In this document: positions 50,898-59,401 of the stretch, in pieces | Layout: each line of letters begins with the position of its first letter | Position numbering within the stretch: position 1 is the stretch's first letter | NCBI GenBank assembly: GCA_030655315.1 | Contig: JAURVT010000022.1 | Location: 35,140 to 99,139, forward strand | Source: Nocardioidaceae bacterium | GTDB taxonomy: Bacteria > Actinomycetota > Actinomycetes > Propionibacteriales > Nocardioidaceae | Direction of reading: 5' to 3' | DNA length: 64,000 nucleotides | Position numbers and translations under genes: made by a program | Notes under the pieces: model-generated | Databases searched by the model: none | Told to the model about the DNA's origin: nothing | What the model saw: the letters and a program-made list of their open reading frames with translations, nothing else

Positions 50898-52304
50898 GTG
50901 ACCACTGCACCGAGCGTGTCCTACTCCATCACCGTCCGTCTCGAGGTCCGTTCCGGCGGCGCCGGGGTGGGTGAGCTGACGTCCGCCGTCGAGCAGGCCG
51001 GCGGCCTCGTCTCGGCGCTCGACGTCACGGGATCGGAGACCGACCGGCTCCAGATCGACGTCACGTGCGCCGCGTCCGACACCGAGCACTCGGCCGCCAT
51101 CGTCGAGGCCCTGCGCGCCGTCGACGGCGTCACCGTGCACAAGGTGTCCGACCGGACGTTCCTCATGCACCTCGGTGGCGTCATCGAGATGGACAGCAAG
51201 CACCCCATCCGCAACCGTGACGACCTGTCGATGGTCTACACCCCGGGCGTCGCCCGCGTCTGCCTCGCGATCGCGGAGAACCCCGAGGACGCGCGCCGGC
51301 TCACCGTCAAGCGCAACTCCGTCGCGGTCGTCACCGACGGCTCGGCCGTGCTCGGCCTGGGCAACATCGGCCCCCACGCGGCGCTGCCGGTGATGGAGGG
51401 AAAGGCGGCCCTGTTCAAGCGCTTCGGCGACATCGACGCGTGGCCGCTGTGCCTGGACACCCAGGACACCGACGAGATCGTGCGCACCGTCGCGGCAATC
51501 GCGCCCGGCTTCGCGGGCATCAACCTCGAGGACATCTCGGCGCCCCGCTGCTTCGAGGTCGAGCGCCGCCTGCGCGACATGCTCGACATCCCGGTCTTCC
51601 ACGACGACCAGCACGGCACCGCGATCGTCGTCCTCGCCGCGCTGCGCAACGCGCTGCGCGTGGTCGGCAAGGACATCGGCGCCGTGCGCCTCGTGATGGT
51701 CGGCGCGGGCGCCGCCGGCACCGCGATCCTCAAGCTGCTGCTCGCCGCGGGCCTGCGCGACGTCACCGTGTGCGACGTCGACGGCGTCATCCACACCGGC
51801 CGCTCCGACATGGACGACTCGATCCGCTGGATCGCCGAGCACACCAACCCCGATGGCCGCACCGGCACGCTGCGCGACAACCTCCCGGGCGCCGACGTGT
51901 TCGTGGGCGTCAGCGCGCCCAACCTGCTGCAGGAGTCCGACGTCGCCGCGATGGCCGACGACTCGATCGTGTTCGCGCTGGCCAACCCCACGCCCGAGGT
52001 CGACCCGGCCGTCGCGCGGCGCCACGCCGCCGTCGTCGCCACCGGTCGCTCGGACTACCCCAACCAGATCAACAACGTGCTCGCGTTCCCCGGGGTCTTC
52101 CGCGGCCTGCTCGACGCGCGCAGCCACGGCGTCCACGAGTCCGTGCTCGTGGCGGCCGCCGACGCGATCGCCGCGACGGTGACCGACGAGGAGGTCAACG
52201 CCAACTACGTGATCCCCAGCGTCTTCCACGCCGATGTGCACGAGAAGGTCGCGCAGGCCGTCCAGGCCGCCTCCGAGGCCGCCGAGGGCCGCGCCTCCAG
52301 CTGA
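50898..52304 (+). CDS. NAD(P)-dependent malic enzyme with N-terminal ACT domain
   Basis: A 468-residue enzyme oxidatively decarboxylating malate to pyruvate. Residues 5-85 form an ACT-like domain (S-I-T-V-R-L-E-V and later [10 protein letters not shown]). The catalytic part has [24 protein letters not shown] and a nucleotide motif G-A-G-A-A-G-T-A. The ACT part suggests allosteric control. GTG 50898 is the start. Confidence 0.92.
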   Translation: MTTAPSVSYSITVRLEVRSGGAGVGELTSAVEQAGGLVSALDVTGSETDRLQIDVTCAASDTEHSAAIVEALRAVDGVTVHKVSDRTFLMHLGGVIEMDSKHPIRNRDDLSMVYTPGVARVCLAIAENPEDARRLTVKRNSVAVVTDGSAVLGLGNIGPHAALPVMEGKAALFKRFGDIDAWPLCLDTQDTDEIVRTVAAIAPGFAGINLEDISAPRCFEVERRLRDMLDIPVFHDDQHGTAIVVLAALRNALRVVGKDIGAVRLVMVGAGAAGTAILKLLLAAGLRDVTVCDVDGVIHTGRSDMDDSIRWIAEHTNPDGRTGTLRDNLPGADVFVGVSAPNLLQESDVAAMADDSIVFALANPTPEVDPAVARRHAAVVATGRSDYPNQINNVLAFPGVFRGLLDARSHGVHESVLVAAADAIAATVTDEEVNANYVIPSVFHADVHEKVAQAVQAASEAAEGRASS

Positions 52305-52308
52305 GCCG

Positions 52309-53073
52309 CTAGGCGGGGGCCACGTTCTCGCCGAGGTTGCGCAGCTCGTCGCCGAGCACCTCCTCGATCGCCGAGGCGAGCTCGCGGCGGAACACCGCGA
52401 GCACGGCCTGCCCGGCGACGGGGAGGAGGCCCTCGATCAGCTGGAGGATCTCGGGCCACCGCTCCTCGGGCATCTCGGCCTCGACGAACGGCTGCCAGAC
52501 CTGGGCGCGCACCCGGTCGACGAGCGTGTGGGCCACCGACCCGAGGTGCTCGGACAGGGTGGGCAGCAGCGTCATCACCGTGTCGGCCGAGAGGCCGATC
52601 GCGATCGCCGCGGTGCCGGCCCGCACGACGCTGGGCTGCATCAGCCGCAGCGAGTCGTCGTCCTGCACCTCGACCAGACCGCCGGCGACCAGCCGGTCGA
52701 CCAGGGCGTCGTCGCGCTCGGTGCCGGCCATCGCGGCCAGGGCGTCGCGGGAGACCACCTGCGTGTCGTCGTCGGCGACGGGGGACTCCAGCACCTCGAG
52801 CAGGTCGAGCGCGTGCGCCGCCGTGCTGTCCTGGTTGCTCAGCACCGCCTTCTCGACCGCGGCGAGGGTGTAGCCGCGGTCCAGCAGCTCGCGCACCAGG
52901 CGCAGGCGGCTGACGTGCACGTCGTTGTAGTAGCCCGTGCGACCCGCGAGCCGGGGGGCGGGGATCAGGCCCCGACCGGCGTACGCGCGGACGTTGCGGA
53001 CGGTCATGCCGACCCGTGCGGCGAGCTCGTCGATCGTCAGCTCGTCCTCGGACGTGGAGTCCGGGTCGGTCAT
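52309..53073 (-). CDS. MerR-family transcriptional regulator
   Basis: A 254-residue protein. T-I-D-E-L-A-A-R-V-G-M-T-V-R-N-V-R-A-Y and G-L-I-P-A-P-R-L-A-G-R-T-G-Y-Y form the MerR winged helix, followed by L-L-D-R-G-Y-T-L-A-A-V-E. The rest is a helical effector domain with no Cys signature, so metal sensing is unlikely. ATG 53073 has AAAGG upstream. It converges with the malic enzyme gene. Confidence 0.88.
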   Translation of the reverse strand: MTDPDSTSEDELTIDELAARVGMTVRNVRAYAGRGLIPAPRLAGRTGYYNDVHVSRLRLVRELLDRGYTLAAVEKAVLSNQDSTAAHALDLLEVLESPVADDDTQVVSRDALAAMAGTERDDALVDRLVAGGLVEVQDDDSLRLMQPSVVRAGTAAIAIGLSADTVMTLLPTLSEHLGSVAHTLVDRVRAQVWQPFVEAEMPEERWPEILQLIEGLLPVAGQAVLAVFRRELASAIEEVLGDELRNLGENVAPA

Positions 53074-53134
53074 CGTGGGCCTTTCCTCGGTGCGGAGTGG
53101 GTCCGCACAGGTTCTCACGATCTACCCTTCAGGC

Positions 53135-53707
53135 ATGGACGAGCACGACGGCGGGTGGCTGACCGGTCGCCTGCTGCTGGCCTCGCCCTCGCTGGAGGAG
53201 CCGACCTTCCGTCGGGCGGTGATCCTGCTGCTCGACCACGACGAGGGCGGCGCGCTCGGCGTCATCCTGAACCGGCCCACCGACGCCGACCTCGAGGCCG
53301 TCCTGCCGGGCTGGTCGGCGGTCGCTGCGGGGCCCGTCACCGTGTTCGAGGGAGGCCCGGTCGGGGCCGAGGCGGCGCTGGCCGTCGGCGTGCTCGAGGA
53401 GGGCGTCGAGGACGAGCCGCTCGGCTGGCGGCCCATGTACGGCCGGGTCGGACTGGTGGACCTCGACGCGCCGGTCGCCGCGGTCGAGGACGCCCTCGCC
53501 GGCGTGCGGGTGTTCGCCGGGTACGCCGGCTGGTCGCCCGGACAGCTCGAGGAGGAGCTCGCGTCCGGGTCCTGGCTCGTCGCCCGGTCCGACGACCACG
53601 ACGTGCTGAGCCCGCACCCGGACGACCTGTGGCGCGGCGTGCTGCGCCGCCAGGACGGTGAGCTGCGCCTGCTGGCGAGCTATCCGGACGACCCCTCGAT
53701 GAACTGA
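53135..53707 (+). CDS. YqgE/AlgH family protein
   Basis: A 190-residue protein. G-R-L-L-L-A-S-P at the N-terminus, F-R-R-A-V-I-L-L-L-D-H-D, G-V-I-L-N-R-P-T and F-E-G-G-P-V, followed by F-A-G-Y-A-G-W-S-P-G-Q-L-E-E-E, define the DUF179 fold. The family is widespread; its molecular function is poorly defined. Confidence 0.92.
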   Translation: MDEHDGGWLTGRLLLASPSLEEPTFRRAVILLLDHDEGGALGVILNRPTDADLEAVLPGWSAVAAGPVTVFEGGPVGAEAALAVGVLEEGVEDEPLGWRPMYGRVGLVDLDAPVAAVEDALAGVRVFAGYAGWSPGQLEEELASGSWLVARSDDHDVLSPHPDDLWRGVLRRQDGELRLLASYPDDPSMN

Positions 53708-53743
53708 GTCGATCCCGCCCGGACGTGGCCTAGACTCTGTCGC

Positions 53744-54025
53744 GTGACGCCCCCCATGAGCCCCGGCTTCCTGAGTCCCGGAACGCAGACCGTGGAGGAC
53801 CGCCGCACCCAGCCGCAGGCCGGCGACGGTGACCACGAGCGCTTCTCGCACTACGTCCCCAAGGCCAAGCTCACCGAGGCGATGATCGAGGGAACCCCGG
53901 TCGTCGCCCTGTGCGGCAAGGTGTGGGTGCCCAGCCGCGACCCGCAGCGCTTCCCGGTGTGCCCGGAGTGCAAGGAGAAGTGGGAGTCCTTCGACGCCGG
54001 CGACGACCAGGGAGACGACCGTTAG
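53744..54025 (+). CDS. DUF3039 zinc-finger-like protein
   Basis: A 93-residue protein starting at GTG 53744. F-S-H-Y-V-P-K-A-K, V-A-L-C-G-K-V-W-V-P and P-V-C-P-E-C-K-E are the DUF3039 landmarks; one His and three Cys could bind zinc. Its stop overlaps the beginning of the following protease frame, suggesting coupling. Confidence 0.9.
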   Translation: MTPPMSPGFLSPGTQTVEDRRTQPQAGDGDHERFSHYVPKAKLTEAMIEGTPVVALCGKVWVPSRDPQRFPVCPECKEKWESFDAGDDQGDDR

Positions 54026-55010
54026 CGCGCGTCGCGCGCGCAGCGGCCTGCTCGGACTCGCAGCCCTCGGGCTCGCTGCTGCCCTCGTCTGCGTCGTGCC
54101 CACGTCGGCCGGCGCCGCACCCGAGCGCCAGGCCGCGGCCACGTCCGCCGAGCCGTGCCTGCCCGGCGACGGCGTCGATGCGCGACGTGACGGCTTCAAC
54201 CGCGACAGCGGGTTCTCGGCGGCCGCCGCCGCCGGCCTGGAGCGCGACCTGGTGGCGCGCACCACCGCTGCCACCGGCGCCCGTCGGGCCGGTCCGTCCA
54301 CCGCCGAGATCGTCGCCCGTCAGGTGCGCATCCCGGTGCGCGTCCACGTGATCAAGCCGCGGTCGGGAGCCAAGACCCCGATGACCAAGGCGAAGGTCAA
54401 GCGCCAGATCTCGATCATGAACAAGGCGTTCGCCGGACGGCAGTCGTCGGCCTCGGCCGACGCCCGCATCCGGTTCGTGCTCAAGGGGATCGACTACACG
54501 GCCAACCGCGCCTGGTACGACGCCGACTACCGCACCGCGGCGGCCAAGCAGATGGCCGCACGCCTGCACCGCGGCGACGCGCGCACCCTGAACCTCTACT
54601 TCAGCTCGCCCAAGAGCAACGTGGGCAAGACCCTCGGGTGGTCGACGTTCCCGCAGCGCGCCGCCCGCGCCCCGCGCAGCGACGGCGTCGTGATCAACAT
54701 CGACGCCGTGCCCGGCGGCCGGTACACCGGCTACAACCGCGGCGACACCGCCGTGCACGAGGTCGGCCACTGGCTGGGGCTGTTCCACACGTTCCAGGGC
54801 GGCTGCTCGGCTCGCAACGACTACGTCTCGGACACCCCGGCCGAGCGCACGCCGAGCTTCACCTGCCCGCAGGGCCGCGACACGTGCCCGGCGCCGGGTG
54901 CCGACCCGATCCACAACTTCATGGACTACTCCTACGACACCTGCATGAACCAGTTCACCGCAGGACAGGTGGAGCGCATGAAGCTGGCCTGGTACGCGTA
55001 CCGTCGTTGA
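54021..55010 (+). CDS. Secreted M43-like zinc metalloprotease with no canonical start codon
   Basis: About 329 residues from the likely coupled start. A clear signal peptide (S-A-R-R-A-R-S-G-L-L-G-L then Ala/Leu-rich, cut near S-A-G-A-A) begins at once, but no ATG, GTG or TTG stands in frame before it; the first canonical start is GTG 54096, past the signal. AGGGAG (54009-54014) stands 6 nt before GTT 54021, which overlaps the DUF3039 stop. The catalytic motif H-E-V-G-H-W-L-G-L-F-H and Met-turn N-F-M-D-Y-S identify a pappalysin/M43-type protease. Four or more Cys near the active site may form disulphides. Confidence 0.75.
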   Translation, partial: VSARRARSGLLGLAALGLAAALVCVVPTSAGAAPERQAAATSAEPCLPGDGVDARRDGFNRDSGFSAAAAAGLERDLVARTTAATGARRAGPSTAEIVARQVRIPVRVHVIKPRSGAKTPMTKAKVKRQISIMNKAFAGRQSSASADARIRFVLKGIDYTANRAWYDADYRTAAAKQMAARLHRGDARTLNLYFSSPKSNVGKTLGWSTFPQRAARAPRSDGVVINIDAVPGGRYTGYNRGDTAVHEVGHWLGLFHTFQGGCSARNDYVSDTPAERTPSFTCPQGRDTCPAPGADPIHNFMDYSYDTCMNQFTAGQVERMKLAWYAYRR

Positions 55011-55012
55011 CG

Positions 55013-56788
55013 ATGAACCACGCTGCTGACCTCCCCCCGGCCTTTCCCGGGCGGGCGGCGTGGGGGACGGCACCGGCGCTGCGCGCCTGGCAGGCCGACG
55101 CCCTCGCGCAGTACCGCGAGCGCGCCCCGCGCGACTTCCTCGCGGTCGCCACGCCCGGCGCGGGCAAGACCACGTTCGCGCTGCGCGCGGCCGCCGAGCT
55201 GCTCGACGCCCGCGTCGTGGAGCGCGTCGTCGTCGTCACGCCGACCGACCACCTGAAGACCCAGTGGGCCGAGGCGGCCGCCCGCGCGGGCATCCCGCTC
55301 GACCCGGCGTTCACCGGCAGCCAGGGCAAGATGGCCAGCGACTTCCGCGGCTTCGTCCTCACCTACGCCGGGGTCGCGGGCAACCCCACCGCCTACCGGA
55401 TGCGCACCGAGCGCTTCCGCACGCTGGTGATCCTCGACGAGATCCACCACGCGGGCGACGCGCGGTCGTGGGGCGACGCGGTCAAGGAGGCGTTCGCGCC
55501 GGCCGTCCGCCGCCTCGCCCTCACGGGCACCCCGTTCCGCTCCGACGCCAACCCGATCCCGTTCGTCACCTACGAGCCCGAGGCCGACGGCGCCACCCGC
55601 AGCGCCGCGGACTACTCCTACGGCTACGCCGAGGCGCTGCGCGACGGCGTCGTGCGGCCCGTGCTGTTCATGGCCTACTCCGGCGACATGCGCTGGCGCA
55701 CCCGGGCCGGCGACGAGATCGAGGCCCGGCTCGGCGAGCCGCTGACCAAGGACATCACCCAGCAGGCGCTGCGCACCGCGCTCGACCCGGCCGGCGCCTG
55801 GATCCCGGCGGTCCTGCGGGCCGCCGACCGTCGGCTGTCCGAGGTCAGGCGGCACGTCCCCGACGCCGGCGGCCTGGTGATCGCCACCGACCAGACCCAG
55901 GCCCGGGCCTACGCCAAGATCCTGAAGGAGGCCACGGGCACCCAGCCCGTCGTCGTCCTGTCCGACGAGCGCGAGTCCAGCAAGCGCATCGCGGACTTCT
56001 CCGCCTCCGACGACCGCTGGATGGTCGCGGTCCGGATGGTCAGCGAGGGCGTCGACGTGCCGCGGCTCGCGGTCGGCGTCTACGCCACCACGACGTCCAC
56101 CCCGCTGTTCTTCGCCCAGGCCGTCGGACGGTTCGTGCGCGCGCGGAAGCGCGGCGAGATGGCCTCGGTCTTCCTGCCCAGCGCCCCCGGGCTGCTCCGG
56201 CTCGCCTCCGACCTCGAGGTGGAGCGCGACCACGTGCTCGGCCGCCGGGTCAAGGACGAGGACGACGTCTTCGCCGCCGAGGAGTCGCTGCTCGCCCAGG
56301 CCAACGAGGGCGAGGGCGCGAGCGACGAGCTGAACCAGCAGTTCGAGGCGCTCGGCAGCGACGCCTCGTTCGACCGCGTGCTCTACGACGGCGGCGAGTT
56401 CGGCCACGAGGGCGAGGTCGCCGTCGGCAGCGACGAGGAGATGGACTTCCTCGGCATCCCCGGCCTGCTCGAGCCCGACCAGGTGCGCGACCTGCTCCGG
56501 CACGCCCGCTCCCGTCGCTCGGCGCAGACGGCCGCCGCGGCGGCTGCCGCGCCGCCGGCCGCCGCGGAGCCGGAGCCCGAGGTGGCCACCCACGCCCAGC
56601 GCTCGATGCTCCGTCGCGAGCTGAACGGCCTGGTCGGCGCGTGGCACCACCGCACGTCCACGCCGCACGGCGTCATCCACCACCGGCTGCGCGAGACGTG
56701 CGGCGGCCCACCGGCGGCCCAGGCGTCGGCCGACGAGCTCACCACCCGGATCGACACGCTGCGCGGCTGGGCCTCGAAGCCCTCCTGA
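55013..56788 (+). CDS. Superfamily 2 DEAD/DEAH-type helicase
   Basis: A 591-residue protein. Motifs are R-A-W-Q-x-D-A-L (Q-like), A-T-P-G-A-G-K-T-T (I), V-V-V-T-P-T-D-H-L-K (Ia), I-L-D-E-I-H-H (II), A-L-T-G-T-P-F (III), V-R-M-V-S-E-G-V-D-V-P (V) and Q-A-V-G-R-F-V-R (VI). The C-terminal 200 residues are acidic with an Ala/Pro-rich linker and an unknown end domain. It is likely a DNA helicase of the RecG/XPB-like group; its pathway is unknown. It begins 2 nt after the protease stop. Confidence 0.9.
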   Translation: MNHAADLPPAFPGRAAWGTAPALRAWQADALAQYRERAPRDFLAVATPGAGKTTFALRAAAELLDARVVERVVVVTPTDHLKTQWAEAAARAGIPLDPAFTGSQGKMASDFRGFVLTYAGVAGNPTAYRMRTERFRTLVILDEIHHAGDARSWGDAVKEAFAPAVRRLALTGTPFRSDANPIPFVTYEPEADGATRSAADYSYGYAEALRDGVVRPVLFMAYSGDMRWRTRAGDEIEARLGEPLTKDITQQALRTALDPAGAWIPAVLRAADRRLSEVRRHVPDAGGLVIATDQTQARAYAKILKEATGTQPVVVLSDERESSKRIADFSASDDRWMVAVRMVSEGVDVPRLAVGVYATTTSTPLFFAQAVGRFVRARKRGEMASVFLPSAPGLLRLASDLEVERDHVLGRRVKDEDDVFAAEESLLAQANEGEGASDELNQQFEALGSDASFDRVLYDGGEFGHEGEVAVGSDEEMDFLGIPGLLEPDQVRDLLRHARSRRSAQTAAAAAAAPPAAAEPEPEVATHAQRSMLRRELNGLVGAWHHRTSTPHGVIHHRLRETCGGPPAAQASADELTTRIDTLRGWASKPS

Positions 56789-56829
56789 CGTCCTGAGGGG
56801 GCTGGGGTCGCCCTCCTACGCTGGGCGGC

Positions 56830-57474
56830 ATGGCTCCGGAGACCTCGCAGACCCTCGACCGCGGGGTCCGCCTGATGCTGACCGTGGCCGAGGCCCCGGC
56901 GGGCTTCTCGATCGCCGAGCTCGCCGAGACCCTCGAGCTGAACCGCACCGTCGTGCACCGCCTGGTCACCACCCTGGTGGGCCACGCGCTGGTCTCCCGC
57001 GACGCGCACGGGCGGGTCGTCGCGGGCCCCGCGCTGCTCGGGCTCGGGCAGACCGTCCGGCCCGTGCTCCTCGCGCGCACCACCCCGCTGCTGCGGGCCC
57101 TGGCCGACGACGTCGGTGCGACGGCCCACCTGAGCGTGGCCGAGGGCGACGAGGTGGTCGCGGTGGTCGTCGTCGAGCCGGGCTGGACCGACGTGCACGT
57201 CGCCTACCGGGTCGGGTCGAGACACCGCCTGGACGAGGCGGCCTCGGGCCGGGCGATCGTCGTCGGACGCGGCCAGAGCCCCGATCCCGACGCCTGGACG
57301 GCGAGCCACGGCGAGGTCCAGCCCGGCGCGCACGGCATCGCGGCGCCGTTGCCGCGCGAGGGCGGGCTCGAGGCGTCGGTCGGGCTGGTCAGCCTCGCCC
57401 GCCTCGACGAGGAGCGGGTCGGCCCGCTCGTCGTCATGGCCGCGCGCGAGGTGGCCCGGGCTCTGGGCTCCTAG
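56830..57474 (+). CDS. IclR-type transcriptional regulator
   Basis: A 214-residue protein. The N-terminal winged helix reads S-Q-T-L-D-R-G-V-R-L-M, F-S-I-A-E-L-A-E-T-L-E-L-N-R-T-V-V-H-R-L. The effector domain carries T-A-H-L-S-V-A-E-G-D-E-V-V and S-R-H-R-L-D-E-A-A-S-G-R-A. It is shorter than usual IclR proteins (about 250). The end overlaps the convergent Lrp gene by 41 nt. Confidence 0.85.
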   Translation: MAPETSQTLDRGVRLMLTVAEAPAGFSIAELAETLELNRTVVHRLVTTLVGHALVSRDAHGRVVAGPALLGLGQTVRPVLLARTTPLLRALADDVGATAHLSVAEGDEVVAVVVVEPGWTDVHVAYRVGSRHRLDEAASGRAIVVGRGQSPDPDAWTASHGEVQPGAHGIAAPLPREGGLEASVGLVSLARLDEERVGPLVVMAAREVARALGS

Positions 57475-57937
57475 CCGACCGCACCAGCGGGCCGGTGCGG
57501 GGCGCCACCTGGGTCTCGAGGGCGATCACGGTCGACGTCCGCAGGACGCCGTCGATGCTCCCGACCGCGTCGATCACGCGCTGCAGGTCGACGTTGGACC
57601 GCGCCACGCAGCGCACCCACAGGTCGCCGGTGCCGGTGGTGGTGTGCGCCTCGAGCACCTGCGGCAGCGCGGCGAGCTGGTCGGCGACGGGCTCGTGCCC
57701 GGCCTCCTGGTGGATCTCGAGCGACAGGAAGGCCGTCACCGCGTAGCCCAGCGCGGCGGGCGCGACGGTGGGGGCCCACGAGGCCACCACCCCGTCAGCC
57801 TCGAGCCGCGAGAGCCGCGCCTGGACGGTGCCGCGGGCCACCCCGAGACGTCGGGCGGCCCCCAGGACGCCCACGTGCGGATCGGCGCTGAACAGCTCGA
57901 TCAGGTCGATGTCGAGGTCATCCAGCGGGCGGCTCAT
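57434..57937 (-). CDS. Lrp/AsnC-family transcriptional regulator
   Basis: A 167-residue protein. L-D-D-L-D-I-D-L-I-E-L-F and A-A-R-R-L-G-V-A-R-G-T-V-Q-A-R-L-S-R-L-E-A-D-G-V-V form the AsnC HTH. The C-terminal RAM domain has A-H-T-T-T-G-T-G-D-L-W-V-R and T-S-T-V-I-A-L. It probably responds to an amino acid. Confidence 0.9.
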   Translation of the reverse strand: MSRPLDDLDIDLIELFSADPHVGVLGAARRLGVARGTVQARLSRLEADGVVASWAPTVAPAALGYAVTAFLSLEIHQEAGHEPVADQLAALPQVLEAHTTTGTGDLWVRCVARSNVDLQRVIDAVGSIDGVLRTSTVIALETQVAPRTGPLVRSARSPEPGPPRARP

Positions 57938-57981
57938 GCGTCCCAGGTTAGAGACCCCCCGATCGCGGGTATGGTGCGCGC

Positions 57982-59391
57982 ATGTCGACGCGGTTCGTCC
58001 GGATTCTCGGGGTCATGGTCATCTCGCTCTGCCTGGGGCTGGTGTCCGCCGTGCCCGGCGCGGCCCTGGCCGGGCCCACGGGAGGGGCGGGGATCGGGGA
58101 CCCGTACTTCCCGCAGGACGGCAACGGCGGCTACCAGGTCGGGCACTACGACCTCGGGATCGCCTACGACCACCCGAGCAAGCGGCTCGCCGGCACCGCG
58201 ACGCTGACCGCCCGCACCACGCAGCGGCTCACCCGCTTCAACCTGGACCTGCTGCTGCGCGCGTCCGCGGTCAAGGTCGACGGCCGGGCCGCGCGGTTCA
58301 CCCAGGGCGCCCGCGAGCTCACGATCACGCCGCCCCGCGCGCTCGCGAAGGGCCAGCGGTTCACGGTCACCGTCACCTACGCGGGCGTGCCGTCGGCGCT
58401 GAGCAGCCGCGGCGAGAAGGCCTGGTTCACCACGCCGACCGGTGGCCTGGCCGTCGGCCAGCCGCAGGTCGCTGCCTGGTGGTTCCCGAGCAACGACCAC
58501 CCGTCCGATCCCGCGACCTTCGACATCCGGGTCCTCGTGCCCCGCGGCACCGAGGCGATCAGCAACGGCACGCTCGTCGGCACCAGGCCGTCGGGCTCGA
58601 AGGTCCTGTGGCACTGGAAGATGACCTCCCGGATCGCCACCTACCTGGCGTTCGTGGCCATCGGCGACTACACGATCGAGCAGGGCACCGCCGGCGGCTA
58701 CCGCTACCTGTACGCCCTCGACAAGGCGCTCCCGGCCAAGGTCGCCGCCAACGCGCGCAAGAGCCTGCGCACCACGCCGCGCGTCACGGCCTTCCTCGCC
58801 CGCCGCTGGGGCCCGTACCCCTACAGCTCGATCGGCGGCGTCGTGCCGGCCGTCACCTTTGACTTCGCGCTCGAGAACGCGACGCGCCCGGTCTACGACC
58901 CCGGCTTCTTCGAGCGGGGAGCCTCGTCGGGCATCGTCGTGCACGAGATGGCGCACCAGTGGTTCGGCGACGAGGTCGCGGTCAAGCGCTGGAAGCACAT
59001 CTGGCTGAACGAGGGCTACGCCACCTACTCGGAGTGGCTGTGGTCGCAGGCACGGGGCGGCACGTCCACCCAGGCGCACTTCAACCGGGTCTACCGCAAC
59101 TACGAGGCCTCGAACCCGTTCTGGAAGACCCGGATCGGCGACCCCGGCCCGTCCAAGATTTTCGACGACGCCGTCTACGACCGCGGCGCGATGACGCTGC
59201 ACGTCCTGCGCAAGCGCATCGGCGACCGCGCCTTCCACCGGCTGAGCACCCGCTGGTACCGCGACAACCCCGACGGCCTGGGCAGCACCCGCGAGTACAT
59301 CGACCTCGCCGAGAAGATCACGGGTCGCAACCTCGACCCGCTGTTCCGGCAGTGGCTGTTCAGCGCGCGCAAGCCGACGTCGACGCGCTGA
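57982..59391 (+). CDS. Secreted M1-family metallopeptidase
   Basis: A 469-residue protein with a signal peptide (about 1-30). The zinc motif H-E-M-A-H-Q-W-F-G followed by N-E-G-Y-A-T-Y is complete. The substrate-anchor motif that is GAMEN in most members reads F-A-L-E-N here. The N-terminal beta domain (35-230) is present; a long C-terminal helical domain is absent, so it is a short type. It likely acts on extracellular peptides. Confidence 0.9.
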   Translation: MSTRFVRILGVMVISLCLGLVSAVPGAALAGPTGGAGIGDPYFPQDGNGGYQVGHYDLGIAYDHPSKRLAGTATLTARTTQRLTRFNLDLLLRASAVKVDGRAARFTQGARELTITPPRALAKGQRFTVTVTYAGVPSALSSRGEKAWFTTPTGGLAVGQPQVAAWWFPSNDHPSDPATFDIRVLVPRGTEAISNGTLVGTRPSGSKVLWHWKMTSRIATYLAFVAIGDYTIEQGTAGGYRYLYALDKALPAKVAANARKSLRTTPRVTAFLARRWGPYPYSSIGGVVPAVTFDFALENATRPVYDPGFFERGASSGIVVHEMAHQWFGDEVAVKRWKHIWLNEGYATYSEWLWSQARGGTSTQAHFNRVYRNYEASNPFWKTRIGDPGPSKIFDDAVYDRGAMTLHVLRKRIGDRAFHRLSTRWYRDNPDGLGSTREYIDLAEKITGRNLDPLFRQWLFSARKPTSTR

Positions 59392-59401
59392 ACGGCCCCG
59401 G

